From Litorimonas sp051251645 (GTDB lineage Bacteria > Pseudomonadota > Alphaproteobacteria > Caulobacterales > Maricaulaceae): a stretch of DNA of 64,000 bases. The notes below the pieces were generated by a model. That model searched no databases, was not told the origin of the DNA, and saw only the letters and a list, made by a program, of their open reading frames with translations. The translations under genes were made by a program, and so were the position numbers. Where the stretch lies: contig JBPOEY010000001.1 of assembly GCA_051251645.1 (NCBI GenBank), positions 868,001-932,000 on the forward strand, in the 5' to 3' direction. Of this stretch, positions 1 to 8,259 are shown piece by piece (the stretch's first letter is position 1; every line of letters starts with the position of its first letter).

Positions 1-334
1 TCTTAATCAGTCCCCCTTCCATGATGACCTCAATGCCGAGGCCGCCATATTCGCGGCGTGCCGCTTTGCGTTGCTCGGTGAAGGTCGTTGGAGGAACATA
101 GCTAGAATGGGGGTCGAGTTTGGCGAGCGCACCGTTAAGGGCACCTTCGATCAAAGCCTGCGTTTCGACAGGTTCGACATATTCTGCTTCGACAATCGTT
201 AGAATGTCAGCGAGGATTTGCATCTTCTCATAGGAGGGGGCGTCAACTGGCTTAGGCGGCGCAGCATATGACCAGCCCGCAATAAGGCTTCCCGTAAGGA
301 CGCCCGCAAGAATTAGCCCGTGTTTCGGCGACAC
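1..334 (-). CDS. Second S41-family C-terminal processing protease (partial, runs off the window)
   Basis: This is the start of a second S41 (CtpA-type) periplasmic serine protease; only about 110 codons are present and the gene continues beyond base 1. The start is GTG at 332-334 and overlaps the stop of the upstream ctpA in a TAGTG junction, so the two are probably translationally coupled. After an N-terminal hydrophobic segment (signal or anchor, about residues 6-22) the protein has LDPHSSYV, the signature found just before the PDZ domain of S41 proteases, and GGLGIEV, the start of the PDZ domain. The neighbouring complete protease has the same signatures, so the pair arose by duplication or is an old paralogous tandem. 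The catalytic Ser-Lys region lies outside the window, so activity cannot be judged. Confidence 0.85.
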   Translation of the reverse strand, partial: MSPKHGLILAGVLTGSLIAGWSYAAPPKPVDAPSYEKMQILADILTIVEAEYVEPVETQALIEGALNGALAKLDPHSSYVPPTTFTEQRKAARREYGGLGIEVIMEGGLIK

Positions 335-1674
335 TAGTTTTGCAGCTCAGCCAAGCGTTGATCGTAATTACCAGACTTGATCAGCGCGATGGCCTGTTGC
401 AGCTGATAATCATCCTGAACGTCAAACCCTTCAGGCGGATAATCAATAATCTTGTCGTCCTCTGTGGTGTCTTCAGCGGAGGCATCTTCTGGGATTGCAT
501 CGGCCTCTTCATTCACGATTGAGTTCGGTAGGTCAGATTCGCTCATGCGCGTATGGTCTTCGCCGTCATTTGGATAGGATGACACAAAGAGATCCGGATC
601 AATGCCTGTGCCCTGAATAGAGCGGCCTAAAGGGGTGTAGTAGCGTTGAGTTGTGAGGCGGAGTGCGCCGTCACGGCCACCCCGAAGTGGGATTAACGAT
701 TGGACGGAGCCTTTGCCGAAACTTGTCATGCCCATCACGACCCCGCGACCGCGATCTTGGATAGCCCCTGCGACGATTTCCGATGCAGAAGCTGACGCCT
801 CATCAATCAGGACAACAATGGGAACACCTTTGAGCAATTGACCGGGCTCAGCGTCGTAACTTTGCTGATCGGCGCCTTCGCGTCCGCGCGTTGAGACGAC
901 TTCGCCGCCATCTAAAAAGGCTGAAGAAATTTTGATGGATTGATCGAGCAAACCTCCGGGATTTGTTCGTAAATCAAGGACCAGGCCGGGTAATTGACCG
1001 TCAATGTCGCGGCGCAATTGTGCGATCGCTTCAGCAAGTCCTGGGGCTGCTTTTTCGTTAAACTGACTGATGCGAATATAAGGCACGCCGTCTTTGATTT
1101 CGTGCGTGACAACGGCGCGGTCAACTTCGCGGCGAACCAATGTAATATCTTGCGGTTCTTCATCAATGCGCGCGATTGTCAGTGTGACAGGTTCGCCCGC
1201 TTTGCCGCGAATAACATTGACCGCTTCTGTCAAGGACAGGCCGAGCACGGTTTTGCCATCAATTTCCGTGATGTAATCGCCTGATTTTATACCGGCTTCT
1301 TTGGCCGGGGAGCCATCAATGGGTGAGACGACTTTGACGTAACCCTCTTCCTGTGTGACTTCCATGCCCACGCCAACATAGCGTCCAGACGTTTGTTCTT
1401 GGAGGCGTTGAAAGTCATCGGGACTAACGTAGGAGCTATGCGGGTCGAGTGATTGCAACATGCCGTTAATCGCATCTTCAATCAGTTCACCATCTTCAAC
1501 TTCAACGACATAATCGCTGCGAACGCGCGCCATGACATCGGCGAAAAGGTCAAGTTGTTCGAACGTGTCGGAGTAGGACGGCTTTTCGACAGCCAGCGCC
1601 GCCTGATTGGCGGTCGAGAAGGCAAACAGTCCCACGGCGGCGACTGTGCCCACAACTGGCAGTACATATTTCAT
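334..1674 (-). CDS. ctpA: S41 family C-terminal processing peptidase (CtpA-like)
   Basis: This is a periplasmic or membrane-anchored serine protease that trims or degrades envelope proteins from their C-termini. The 446-residue product has an N-terminal hydrophobic segment (about 5-25), an S41 N-terminal region with LDPHSSYV, a PDZ domain (about 95-180, beginning GRYVGVGMEV), and the protease core. The Ser/Lys dyad is visible as the Ser of SASASE (about residue 294) and the Lys of SFGKGSVQ (about 319), with the usual spacing of about 25. The C-terminal tail is acidic and low-complexity. I chose the ATG at 1674, not the more upstream in-frame start at 1761, because it is preceded by AAGGAG and starts a signal-like sequence. 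It lies downstream of envC (105 bp gap) and is coupled to a second S41 gene. The envC-ctpA order is common in alphaproteobacteria and fits cell-wall hydrolase control. Confidence 0.93.
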   Translation of the reverse strand: MKYVLPVVGTVAAVGLFAFSTANQAALAVEKPSYSDTFEQLDLFADVMARVRSDYVVEVEDGELIEDAINGMLQSLDPHSSYVSPDDFQRLQEQTSGRYVGVGMEVTQEEGYVKVVSPIDGSPAKEAGIKSGDYITEIDGKTVLGLSLTEAVNVIRGKAGEPVTLTIARIDEEPQDITLVRREVDRAVVTHEIKDGVPYIRISQFNEKAAPGLAEAIAQLRRDIDGQLPGLVLDLRTNPGGLLDQSIKISSAFLDGGEVVSTRGREGADQQSYDAEPGQLLKGVPIVVLIDEASASASEIVAGAIQDRGRGVVMGMTSFGKGSVQSLIPLRGGRDGALRLTTQRYYTPLGRSIQGTGIDPDLFVSSYPNDGEDHTRMSESDLPNSIVNEEADAIPEDASAEDTTEDDKIIDYPPEGFDVQDDYQLQQAIALIKSGNYDQRLAELQN

Positions 1675-1779
1675 CAAGCATCTCCTTGCTAGATTATTAC
1701 TTATAGACGGTAATGGTCTGTTTCCAGTCAAATTGCTGCGATTGCCATGCCAACTTACCACTGTTTAACGCGCAAACCT

Positions 1780-2946
1780 TTAACCGCGCCCGCCCATCCA
1801 CGGTTCAGGGTCAATAGATCGGCCATTCCGTCGTAGTTCGATATAAAGGGGTGTTCGGCCTGTTGTGCCCGGCATCAACCCAACGGGTTCACCGCGCCGT
1901 ACGGTTTCGCTCGCCGTCACATAGGTTTCGCTAAGCCCTGTCAGCAGCAAATAATAGCCGTCATCCATGTTAAGAATCACAACCCGTCCATAGGTACGAA
2001 ACGGGCCAACAAATTCGACTCGTCCCGCATAGGGCGCGATGACTTGTCCGCCGCTGCGCGCGGAATAGGTCTGTCCTTTCGAGCTTCGGCCAAATCCTTC
2101 GGTCATTTTGCCAGATACAGGCCGGACCATACCGCCTTTGGCATCAGCAAACCGGGTTGTTCCGGGGGGGAGCTTGACCGGAGGAAGCGTCAGGGGTGTC
2201 GCGTCGGGGGTGAGGCCGGGTTTAAGCCGGGGCGCAACCGTTTCTGGGATCGCGGCGACCTTATCGACGAGTTCGCGTAATGTCGCGGCTTCGCTCGCAA
2301 AGCGGGCGGCATCTGAGCGCGCCTTTTCTTCATCCGTTTGGATGGACTGACGGAGCTTTTCTTTTTGCGCTACGAGGGCCTGCGTGCGTTGTTTCCGCCG
2401 CAGAAGTTCGGTCGCATTGGCATCTAGCGCCTCTTGCTGCGTGATGGCCTCATCGCGGGCGACCGCAACATTTTCGGCAAGTTGCTGCGTCACTTTTGCC
2501 CGATCTTGCAATTGCCCGGACAGCAGATCAATCATTGTCGCCGCTTGGGCCGTCCTGACCGCATCATCAGGATGGGCGAGGGTGGCGGCGTTTGGCCTGA
2601 GTTGTAAGCGCTGGAGCGACGCGAATAATTCAAGTGTGTTATTGCGGTTGGCAGTAAGTTCAGTTTCGAGTGTTTGCAGCCGCGAGGTCGCGTCCGATAG
2701 GTTGTCACTGATCCGCTGGCTTTCGCTCTCAAAGGCTTGGGTTTGCGCTGTATCGCGCGCCAGCTCAGCTTTGAGGGCCGCAATTTCTTGGACCACCTTT
2801 TCCCGCTCAGTTTTTAGTCGGGCTTCGGTTTTTCGCGCTTCTGCTTCTGCTTTTGCTAAACGCTCAAGGTCGGGGGCTTGTTGCGCCGTCGCGGGCACAT
2901 TTAAGGCTAAAAACAGCCAGGCGAGGAGCAAAAGTGCGAAGCGCAT
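1780..2946 (-). CDS. envC: EnvC-like murein hydrolase activator (coiled coil plus degenerate LytM domain)
   Basis: This periplasmic protein is predicted to recruit and activate N-acetylmuramoyl-L-alanine amidases during cell separation. The 388-residue product has a signal peptide ending near PATAQQ (about 21), a long Ala/Glu/Lys/Gln-rich coiled coil (about 25-225), a Pro-rich linker, and a C-terminal LytM/M23 fold (about 275-385). The metal ligands of active M23 enzymes are missing: there is no HxxxD around GGQVIAPYAG, and the HxH position reads LYIELR. This matches EnvC, which activates amidases without cutting peptidoglycan. The amidase gene at 43292 is a possible partner. The ATG at 2946 starts the signal peptide; the upstream in-frame start at 2970 would prefix charged residues. 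It lies between rlmH and ctpA in a one-directional run. Confidence 0.88.
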   Translation of the reverse strand: MRFALLLLAWLFLALNVPATAQQAPDLERLAKAEAEARKTEARLKTEREKVVQEIAALKAELARDTAQTQAFESESQRISDNLSDATSRLQTLETELTANRNNTLELFASLQRLQLRPNAATLAHPDDAVRTAQAATMIDLLSGQLQDRAKVTQQLAENVAVARDEAITQQEALDANATELLRRKQRTQALVAQKEKLRQSIQTDEEKARSDAARFASEAATLRELVDKVAAIPETVAPRLKPGLTPDATPLTLPPVKLPPGTTRFADAKGGMVRPVSGKMTEGFGRSSKGQTYSARSGGQVIAPYAGRVEFVGPFRTYGRVVILNMDDGYYLLLTGLSETYVTASETVRRGEPVGLMPGTTGRTPLYIELRRNGRSIDPEPWMGGRG

Positions 2947-3031
2947 ATCCCGCTCTTTGACAGGGCGCACGTGTCCGTCAATCCCTCCGATCAGCGTCTA
3001 ATGATTTCCGCCGACAACAATTTTATACCGC

Positions 3032-3502
3032 TTAGTCGCGATGATAGGGGGTTCCAGCCAAAATCGTGAGGGCGCGGTAAATCTGTTCTGCCAGCATGAC
3101 GCGGACGAGTTTATGCGGCCATGTTTGCGTCCCGAAGGAGATCTTATGGACTGACGACGGGAGGGCTGCCGGCTCAAACCCGTCAGCCCCCCCAATGAGG
3201 AAGACCGCCGACATATGACCATCATCTCGTAGTCGGGAGAGTGTTTTGGAGAGTTGGCGTGAGGTAATCGCCTTACCGCGTTCATCTAAAACGAAAAAAA
3301 CCGCGCCGTCTGGAAGGCTACCGGTCAGTTTTTCCGTTTCTTCGGATCGGTCGCGGCATTTGCCAAGCTCGACGGACTGTTCTTCAACGTCGAGAAAGCC
3401 AAGACCGCGCGCCATGGATTGGGCGCGCTTGAGATAGTCATCGACCATCTCGCGTTCCGGGCCAGACCGCATGGTCCCGCCGGCCCGCAAAATTAGCTTC
3501 AT
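3032..3502 (-). CDS. rlmH: 23S rRNA (pseudouridine-1915-N3)-methyltransferase RlmH
   Basis: RlmH is a SPOUT-class methyltransferase that uses S-adenosylmethionine to methylate pseudouridine 1915 in helix 69 of 23S rRNA on assembled 70S ribosomes. The product is 156 residues, the standard size. It shows the family's SAM-binding knot (FLIGGADGF, about 105-113), the conserved SFGTQTWPHKLVRVMLAEQIYRA block (given here as positions 123-145), and the terminal YHRD, a variant of the usual YHRE ending. Its ATG overlaps the rsfS stop (ATGA at 3499-3502), indicating coupled translation. The rsfS-rlmH pairing is conserved across bacteria, which supports both calls. Confidence 0.96.
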   Translation of the reverse strand: MKLILRAGGTMRSGPEREMVDDYLKRAQSMARGLGFLDVEEQSVELGKCRDRSEETEKLTGSLPDGAVFFVLDERGKAITSRQLSKTLSRLRDDGHMSAVFLIGGADGFEPAALPSSVHKISFGTQTWPHKLVRVMLAEQIYRALTILAGTPYHRD

Positions 3503-3933
3503 TCGTTCGGATCTGCGGGGGCTTCTTCGGCAACCGCGCGTAAACCGTCGGGCAAAGGCACGGACCAGATTTTTTCAAGATTGTAGAACACGCGAACTTC
3601 AGGGCGGAAGACGTGCAAAATGACGTCGCCCGCATCGACCAGAACCCAGTCTTTGCCTTCTTGGCCTTCAGTGCCGATGTCTTTGAATCCGGCTTGTTTC
3701 AGGCCACGCAAAACATAATCCGCGAGTGCGCCGACGTGGCGGTTAGATCGACCGGACGCGACAAGCATATAATCCGCGATGGATGATTTCTCACGAATAT
3801 CAATCTCCAGCACATCTTGTGCAGAGTTTTCGTCCAAAATCTCTCGGATATAAGCGGAAAGCTTTGTGGAGTCGGTCAGCAGTGCATCGGCTTCGGGCGT
3901 GCCAGCGTCAAACATTGTTTTATGGGGCGTCAT
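3499..3933 (-). CDS. rsfS: Ribosomal silencing factor RsfS
   Basis: RsfS binds ribosomal protein L14 and prevents joining of the 30S and 50S subunits when nutrients are scarce. The Oligomerisation/Iojap domain covers about residues 20-125: it has DVLEIDIREKSSIADYMLVASGR (positions about 39-61 of the chosen form), then SNRHVGALADYV and GKDWVLVDAGDVILHVF, which are close to the family consensus. The start is uncertain. The reading frame extends to a GTG at 3993, but the extra 20 codons are AT-rich and have no convincing ribosome-binding site, so I chose the ATG at 3933 (144 residues). It lies between nadD and rlmH, and the rlmH start overlaps its stop. Confidence 0.9.
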   Translation of the reverse strand: MTPHKTMFDAGTPEADALLTDSTKLSAYIREILDENSAQDVLEIDIREKSSIADYMLVASGRSNRHVGALADYVLRGLKQAGFKDIGTEGQEGKDWVLVDAGDVILHVFRPEVRVFYNLEKIWSVPLPDGLRAVAEEAPADPNE

Positions 3934-4015
3934 GTTGGGCAAAATAATATTTCTTGGAGACTGTTCGAATGTGAATAAATTTGTCTCTATCACAAGGAAT
4001 TCGTCAGGACTATTG

Positions 4016-4597
4016 TCAGTTCGCAGTGCGTTTGGCCCGGATCGCAGAGGATGAGACGGGATTGAGCGGTAATGTTAGATAGGTCCAACAGGGTGCCGCG
4101 CTGTCTTTTAGGGCGTGCGCCTGTTGCTCCGGTAGACGTGAGTTGGCCATTTGGCGTGCAACCTGACCAAGCCGGGCTTTCACGGGCGCACCGGGGCGCG
4201 AGATCACTGCAACTGGAACCAAATCAAATAAGTTCCGCCAGTCTTTCCAACGCGGCATTTGGGCCAAATTGTCTGATCCGATCATATAGACGAAACGCGT
4301 TGTCGGGTATCGAGTGCGAAGGTGACGCAATAGGTCGATTGTGTAGCGGGTTTGTAGCGTTGTTTCGATATGGCTGACCCGCATGGCGTAAGGCAGGTCT
4401 AAGGCGTCAATGGTTTTGGCGCGGTCTGATGCGCTCGGTTGTGTAGATTTTAGGGGGTTTTGCGGACTGACAAGCCACCAGACTTGATCGAGCTGTAATT
4501 CCCGCAAGCCAGCTTCGGCCACGTGACGATGCCCCGCATGGGCTGGGTTAAATGATCCACCAAACAGGCCAATGGCGAGGCCTGACAGGCCTGTCAT
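4016..4597 (-). CDS. nadD: Nicotinate-nucleotide adenylyltransferase NadD
   Basis: NadD makes nicotinic acid adenine dinucleotide from nicotinate mononucleotide and ATP in NAD biosynthesis, in the cytoplasm. The product is 193 residues. The nucleotidyltransferase motif GGSFNPAHAGH is at about 13-23 (the HxGH equivalent), WWLVSPQNPLK at about 40-50, and the C-terminal VSSSAIRAKR matches the ISSTxIR phosphate-binding motif. The stretch after that motif is very short, so the protein ends earlier than many homologues. Its ATG overlaps the stop of proB (ATGA at 4594-4597). The order proB-nadD-rsfS is standard in alphaproteobacteria. Confidence 0.95.
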   Translation of the reverse strand: MTGLSGLAIGLFGGSFNPAHAGHRHVAEAGLRELQLDQVWWLVSPQNPLKSTQPSASDRAKTIDALDLPYAMRVSHIETTLQTRYTIDLLRHLRTRYPTTRFVYMIGSDNLAQMPRWKDWRNLFDLVPVAVISRPGAPVKARLGQVARQMANSRLPEQQAHALKDSAAPCWTYLTLPLNPVSSSAIRAKRTAN

Positions 4598-5691
4598 AGC
4601 ATCACCAAATTGTCGCGATGAACGACAACGGATCCGTTCGGATGATCAATTTGTTCGGACCGCAATCCGCAGAGTGGGACAAGGTCATGACTATCGTAAG
4701 AGGAGAGCCCGCGCGCGATCTCATGACCCGCGTCGCCGACGATCGAAACTGTGTCGCCTTTGCCAAAACGCCCGGAGACAGAGGCTAGCCCGGCGGCCAA
4801 GAGGCTTTTTCCTAACCGCAATGCGGCCTCGGCCCCTGCATCAATGATGAGCCACCCTGAGGGGGCCAAGCTGTTCGCGATCCATTGTGATCGCGCGCTT
4901 TTGGGGTCATTTCCAGCTTTGAAAATTGTGTGGTTTGCTCCGCTCTGCAAGTCCGTTAGCGCGCCGTCCGCCTGCCCATCACAGATAATCATGTCACAGC
5001 CCGCATTAAGGCAAATTTTTGCGGCTAATAACTTCGTTGCCATGCCGCCTGTGCCAACGCCACTGTTAGAATTCGCGTCACCGCCCATCAAGAGGGTCGT
5101 ATCATCAATGCGCCGAACTTCGGGAATATGGCGCGCCGTTGAGGACTTGCGCGGGTCCTCTGAGTAAAGCCCGTCCACATCGGACAGCAGGATCAATAGA
5201 TCGGCGCCAATCATCTGTGCGGTTCGGGCGGCCAGCCGATCATTATCACCGTAGCGGATTTCTTCCGTCGCGACGGTGTCATTTTCATTGACGATTGGAA
5301 CAACGCCAAGCTTCAGCAATGTGCCGAGCGTGGCGCGGGCATTGAGCCAGCGGCGACGGTTTTCCGTATCATCAAGGGTCAACAAGGCTTGAGCGGATTG
5401 AAGGTTAAAGGTCGCCAGCGCGTCATCATAGGCGCGGGTTAGGGCCGATTGCCCGACAGCGGCGCACGCTTGCTTCTGCGCCAGCGAAAGCGATGCCCGG
5501 TCCATGCCAAGAGCGTCGCACCCCAAAGCCACGGCGCCTGACGACACAATGGTTACATCCAAGCCGTTGGCTTTTAGCGCAGCGATATCCCCGCAGAGAC
5601 GGATCAGCCATGACCGCCGTAATGTCCCGTTCTCAACAAGAAGGGCGGAGCCGACTTTAATGACGATCCGGTTGTAAGCTGAGAGCTTCAT
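4594..5691 (-). CDS. proB: Glutamate 5-kinase ProB
   Basis: ProB phosphorylates L-glutamate to glutamyl 5-phosphate, the first and feedback-controlled step of proline synthesis. The 365-residue product has the amino acid kinase fold (about 1-255) with RIVIKVGSALLVENG at the N-terminus, the catalytic and substrate loops VNENDTVATEEIRYGDND and GGMATKLLAAKI, and a C-terminal PUA domain (about 275-360). It starts with an ATG that overlaps the stop of obgE (TAATG at 5689-5693). The proA partner is not in this window. Confidence 0.96.
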   Translation of the reverse strand: MKLSAYNRIVIKVGSALLVENGTLRRSWLIRLCGDIAALKANGLDVTIVSSGAVALGCDALGMDRASLSLAQKQACAAVGQSALTRAYDDALATFNLQSAQALLTLDDTENRRRWLNARATLGTLLKLGVVPIVNENDTVATEEIRYGDNDRLAARTAQMIGADLLILLSDVDGLYSEDPRKSSTARHIPEVRRIDDTTLLMGGDANSNSGVGTGGMATKLLAAKICLNAGCDMIICDGQADGALTDLQSGANHTIFKAGNDPKSARSQWIANSLAPSGWLIIDAGAEAALRLGKSLLAAGLASVSGRFGKGDTVSIVGDAGHEIARGLSSYDSHDLVPLCGLRSEQIDHPNGSVVVHRDNLVML

Positions 5692-6734
5692 TACAAAGGC
5701 GACCAGCCTTGTTCGACAACCTCAGGGGCCAGCTCTGCCTTCCGGCGCTTGTCGACATATTGATAGACTTCAGAGAGCAAGGGTTTGAGCCCTTGCCGCG
5801 CAACGGACGAGATTTGAAAAACTTTTTGCCCACAAGCCGCTTCGAGCTCTTCTGTGGCGGCGCGAATACTTTCATCATCCAAGGTTTCGCATTTGGTTAG
5901 GGCGATAATTTGCGGTTTATCGGTCAGCCCTTCACCGTAAGCGTCTAGTTCGCCGTGAATAACGCGGTAGCTTTCAGCGGGATCATCGCTTGTCGCATCG
6001 ACCAGATGGATAATGGCTGCGCAGCGTTCAACATGGCCGAGAAAGCGGTGGCCGAGGCCTGCGCCTTCTGCGGCGCCTTCGATCAGCCCCGGAAGGTCAG
6101 CGAGAACAAACCGTTCTGCGGGTCCAAGGTCGACGACCCCGAGGTGCGGGTGTAGGGTTGTAAATGGATAGTCGGCTTGTTTTGGATTAGCCGCAGACAC
6201 CGCTGCTAAAAACGTTGATTTCCCAGCGTTGGGAAGTCCGACGAGACCAGCATCAGCGATCACTTTCAAACGTAGCCAGACAAACCGTTCTTCGCCGGGT
6301 TCCCCCGGATTAGCATTGCGAGGGGAGCGGTTCGTGGCGGTTTTAAACCGCACATTGCCCCACCCGCCATTGCCGCCGCGGGCCAGCATCACGCGTTCGC
6401 CATCTTCAGTGAGATCAACCAGTGTCTCATCTGTTTCCGCGTCAATGACTTGCGTTCCGACAGGGACCATCATCGTCACATCGTCTCCGGCTGCGCCGTA
6501 ACGATCCCGGCCCATGCCGTGACCGCCCGTGCCGCCCCGAACATGTTGACGGAAGCGATAGTCAATCAGCGTATTGAGGGACGAGGTGGCTTCGATATAA
6601 ACATGCCCTCCACGCCCGCCGTCGCCGCCATTTGGGCCGCCAAATTCAATATATTTTTCGCGCCGGAAAGAAATACTCCCCGCACCGCCATTGCCAGAAC
6701 GGAGGTAAATCTTGGCTTGATCGAGAAACTTCAT
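5691..6734 (-). CDS. obgE: Obg family GTPase (ObgE/CgtA)
   Basis: This is an essential GTPase of late 50S ribosome assembly, linked in Caulobacter relatives to cell-cycle progression. The 347-residue product has the glycine-rich Obg fold (about 1-158, with GPNGGDGGRGG and GGNGGWGN) and a G domain (about 160-330). The G domain shows the P-loop GLPNAGKST, the switch region DYPFTTLHPHLG, DLPG (G3) and LTKCE (G4, an NKxD variant). The C-terminal extension found in some homologues is short. A 71 bp gap separates it from the upstream acetyltransferase gene, and it heads the coupled run obgE-proB-nadD-rsfS-rlmH. Confidence 0.96.
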   Translation of the reverse strand: MKFLDQAKIYLRSGNGGAGSISFRREKYIEFGGPNGGDGGRGGHVYIEATSSLNTLIDYRFRQHVRGGTGGHGMGRDRYGAAGDDVTMMVPVGTQVIDAETDETLVDLTEDGERVMLARGGNGGWGNVRFKTATNRSPRNANPGEPGEERFVWLRLKVIADAGLVGLPNAGKSTFLAAVSAANPKQADYPFTTLHPHLGVVDLGPAERFVLADLPGLIEGAAEGAGLGHRFLGHVERCAAIIHLVDATSDDPAESYRVIHGELDAYGEGLTDKPQIIALTKCETLDDESIRAATEELEAACGQKVFQISSVARQGLKPLLSEVYQYVDKRRKAELAPEVVEQGWSPL

Positions 6735-6805
6735 GAGGCGGCTCTTAGGAGGATTGTCCTGTTGCGGCTAGGGGAGACCCTATGCCAATATATAGAGAGT
6801 TTTAG

Positions 6806-7255
6806 TTAGACTGTCAGGTCTGACAATTGGCTTTGCATTCCAGGGCCGAAACCTGGCCCTGGTCGTGGTATCAGGCCAAATTGCTTATAGAACTCAGACT
6901 GCCCGTCTGCTGCCATGAGTCCGACCGTCGCGGATAGCGGAACATGCTGTTGTAGCTGCTTGATTATGGCTTGAACAAGAGCGCGGCCGATCCCTTGACC
7001 GCGATGAGTGCGAGCGACAACGAGGTCTTGAATATAGACATTCAGGGCACCGTCTCCAACCGTACGGACCATACCGACGGTTCCAGAAGGGGTGAGGGCG
7101 ATCGCTCCATAGAGGCTGGCGCTCAATGCGGCGTCGATGAGCGCATCGTCTGGCATGCCCCAGTCTGTGTCCGACCGTAAGCGCTTGAAAGTGGCGCGAT
7201 CAGGCATATCCAACGCAATGCGTATCGCCGGGTAGATTTCGGCAACGTCAGACAT
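6806..7255 (-). CDS. GNAT family N-acetyltransferase
   Basis: This small acetyl-CoA-dependent acyltransferase has an unknown substrate. The acetyl-CoA-binding motif A reads RTHRGQGIGRALV (about 85-97), preceded by the beta strand IQDLVVA. The C-terminal block EFYKQFGLIPRP is the usual GNAT motif B end. The reading frame extends to an ATG at 7273, but the ATG at 7255 (149 residues) is favoured because it shortens the overlap with the upstream GNAT gene to 8 bp. The overlap suggests the two acetyltransferases are co-transcribed. It is not closely similar to the neighbouring GNAT, so this is not a recent duplication. Confidence 0.85.
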   Translation of the reverse strand: MSDVAEIYPAIRIALDMPDRATFKRLRSDTDWGMPDDALIDAALSASLYGAIALTPSGTVGMVRTVGDGALNVYIQDLVVARTHRGQGIGRALVQAIIKQLQQHVPLSATVGLMAADGQSEFYKQFGLIPRPGPGFGPGMQSQLSDLTV

Positions 7256-7832
7256 TCGCTTGTTTCTTTCCATCTCTATAAGGCAGGGGGATCACGGATG
7301 TGTCCCGGTCGCCGGACGTCGCTTCGAATTGGAATTTCCAGAGATCATGTTTTTCACCCCGAGCAAGGCTGTAGCCTTCGCTAAGATCAGTTTCTTGTTC
7401 AAACCCAAGGCGTTTTAAAAGGTGAGCGCTCGCCGGATTGTCGGTGAAGACGCCTGCGACCATGCGCAAATTTGGGTTTAACTCCATGAGATAGTTCATC
7501 AGACCCGCAATGGCTTCTCTCATCAGGCCTTTTCCCCAAAAGGGTTCGCCCAACCAGTAGCCAATCTCACGAGTTTCAGGGTTCCCGAATAGCCCAATGA
7601 CACCAACAAACTGGTCCTGCCAGATCATCGCCCAATGATAGGAGTAGCCTGTGGCCGCCTGAGAACAGAAAATTTGAACACGGCCTTCGGCCGAGCATTC
7701 TGGAAACGGGTAGGGAAATGTGCCTGTCATGCGACAAATGTCGGGATTATTGACAAGACGTGCAAAGTCCTTTGCGTCGGTTGTCTCCAACGGGCGCAGT
7801 GTCAGCCTATCTGTTGTCAGAACCTCGTGCAT
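7248..7832 (-). CDS. GNAT family N-acetyltransferase, RimJ/RimL-like
   Basis: This acetyltransferase resembles the RimJ/RimL branch, whose members acetylate protein N-termini or small molecules. The N-terminus TDRLTLRPLETTDAKDFARL is typical of that branch, GYWLGEPFWGKGLMREA is the motif A region (about 91-107), and NPASAHLLKRLGFE is the conserved C-terminal block. I chose the ATG at 7832 because GGAGG sits six bases upstream; the two in-frame ATGs further out (7850 and 7844) lack such a site. The product is 194 residues. A strong rho-independent terminator lies just upstream (7870-7902), so this gene and the next GNAT form their own unit. The substrate cannot be deduced. Confidence 0.87.
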   Translation of the reverse strand: MHEVLTTDRLTLRPLETTDAKDFARLVNNPDICRMTGTFPYPFPECSAEGRVQIFCSQAATGYSYHWAMIWQDQFVGVIGLFGNPETREIGYWLGEPFWGKGLMREAIAGLMNYLMELNPNLRMVAGVFTDNPASAHLLKRLGFEQETDLSEGYSLARGEKHDLWKFQFEATSGDRDTSVIPLPYRDGKKQANV

Positions 7833-7869
7833 CAGTGCCTCCATCGGCATTTGACCAGGGATATAGCAT

Positions 7870-7902
7870 AAAAAAAGGGAAACCGGGTGACCCCGGTTTC
7901 CC
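7870..7902 (-). terminator. Rho-independent terminator of rplU-rpmA
   Basis: An 11-bp perfect stem (7877-7887 pairing with 7892-7902) with a 4-base loop is followed on the minus strand by seven T residues (complement of 7870-7876). It lies 54 bp past the rpmA stop and before the GNAT genes, so it ends the ribosomal protein transcript. Confidence 0.92.
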
Positions 7903-7955
7903 TGCTATTCGCATCGAGGTCGTCCTATTGGGCGACCCTGAAAAAAGAGCGATCG

Positions 7956-8225
7956 CTACTCTGCAGCTTCTGCCACGGGCATAATCGAAACATAGGTGCG
8001 GTTGTTACGTTTTTTCGTGAACGTGACGCGACCTTGGTCCATCGCATAAAGCGTATGGTCTTTGCCCATGCCGACGTTCGTGCCGGGATAATATTTTGTA
8101 CCACGCTGGCGAATGATGATGTTGCCAGGAATGACGGCTTCGCCACCAAATTTCTTCACGCCAAGACGGCGACCTGCGGAGTCGCGACCGTTGTTGGACG
8201 AGCCGCCTGCTTTTTTATGTGCCAT
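7956..8225 (-). CDS. rpmA: 50S ribosomal protein L27
   Basis: L27 sits at the peptidyl transferase centre with its N-terminal tail reaching the P-site tRNA. The 89-residue product begins MAHKKAGGSSNNGRDSAGRR, the near-invariant tail, with no cleavable extension of the kind seen in Firmicutes. GTNVGMGKDHTLYAMDQG matches the core. The ATG at 8225 is preceded by TAGGAG. It follows rplU by 34 bp, and the pair ends at a strong terminator. Confidence 0.98.
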   Translation of the reverse strand: MAHKKAGGSSNNGRDSAGRRLGVKKFGGEAVIPGNIIIRQRGTKYYPGTNVGMGKDHTLYAMDQGRVTFTKKRNNRTYVSIMPVAEAAE

Positions 8226-8259
8226 GTCGGTCTCCTAGTTTGAGAAGGGCGCGCGAACG

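Noticed and set aside
2384..3001. A 205-codon plus-strand frame opposite envC
   Set aside because: It is Ser/Ala/Arg-rich shadow coding opposite a coiled-coil gene, with no recognisable domain or ribosome-binding site.
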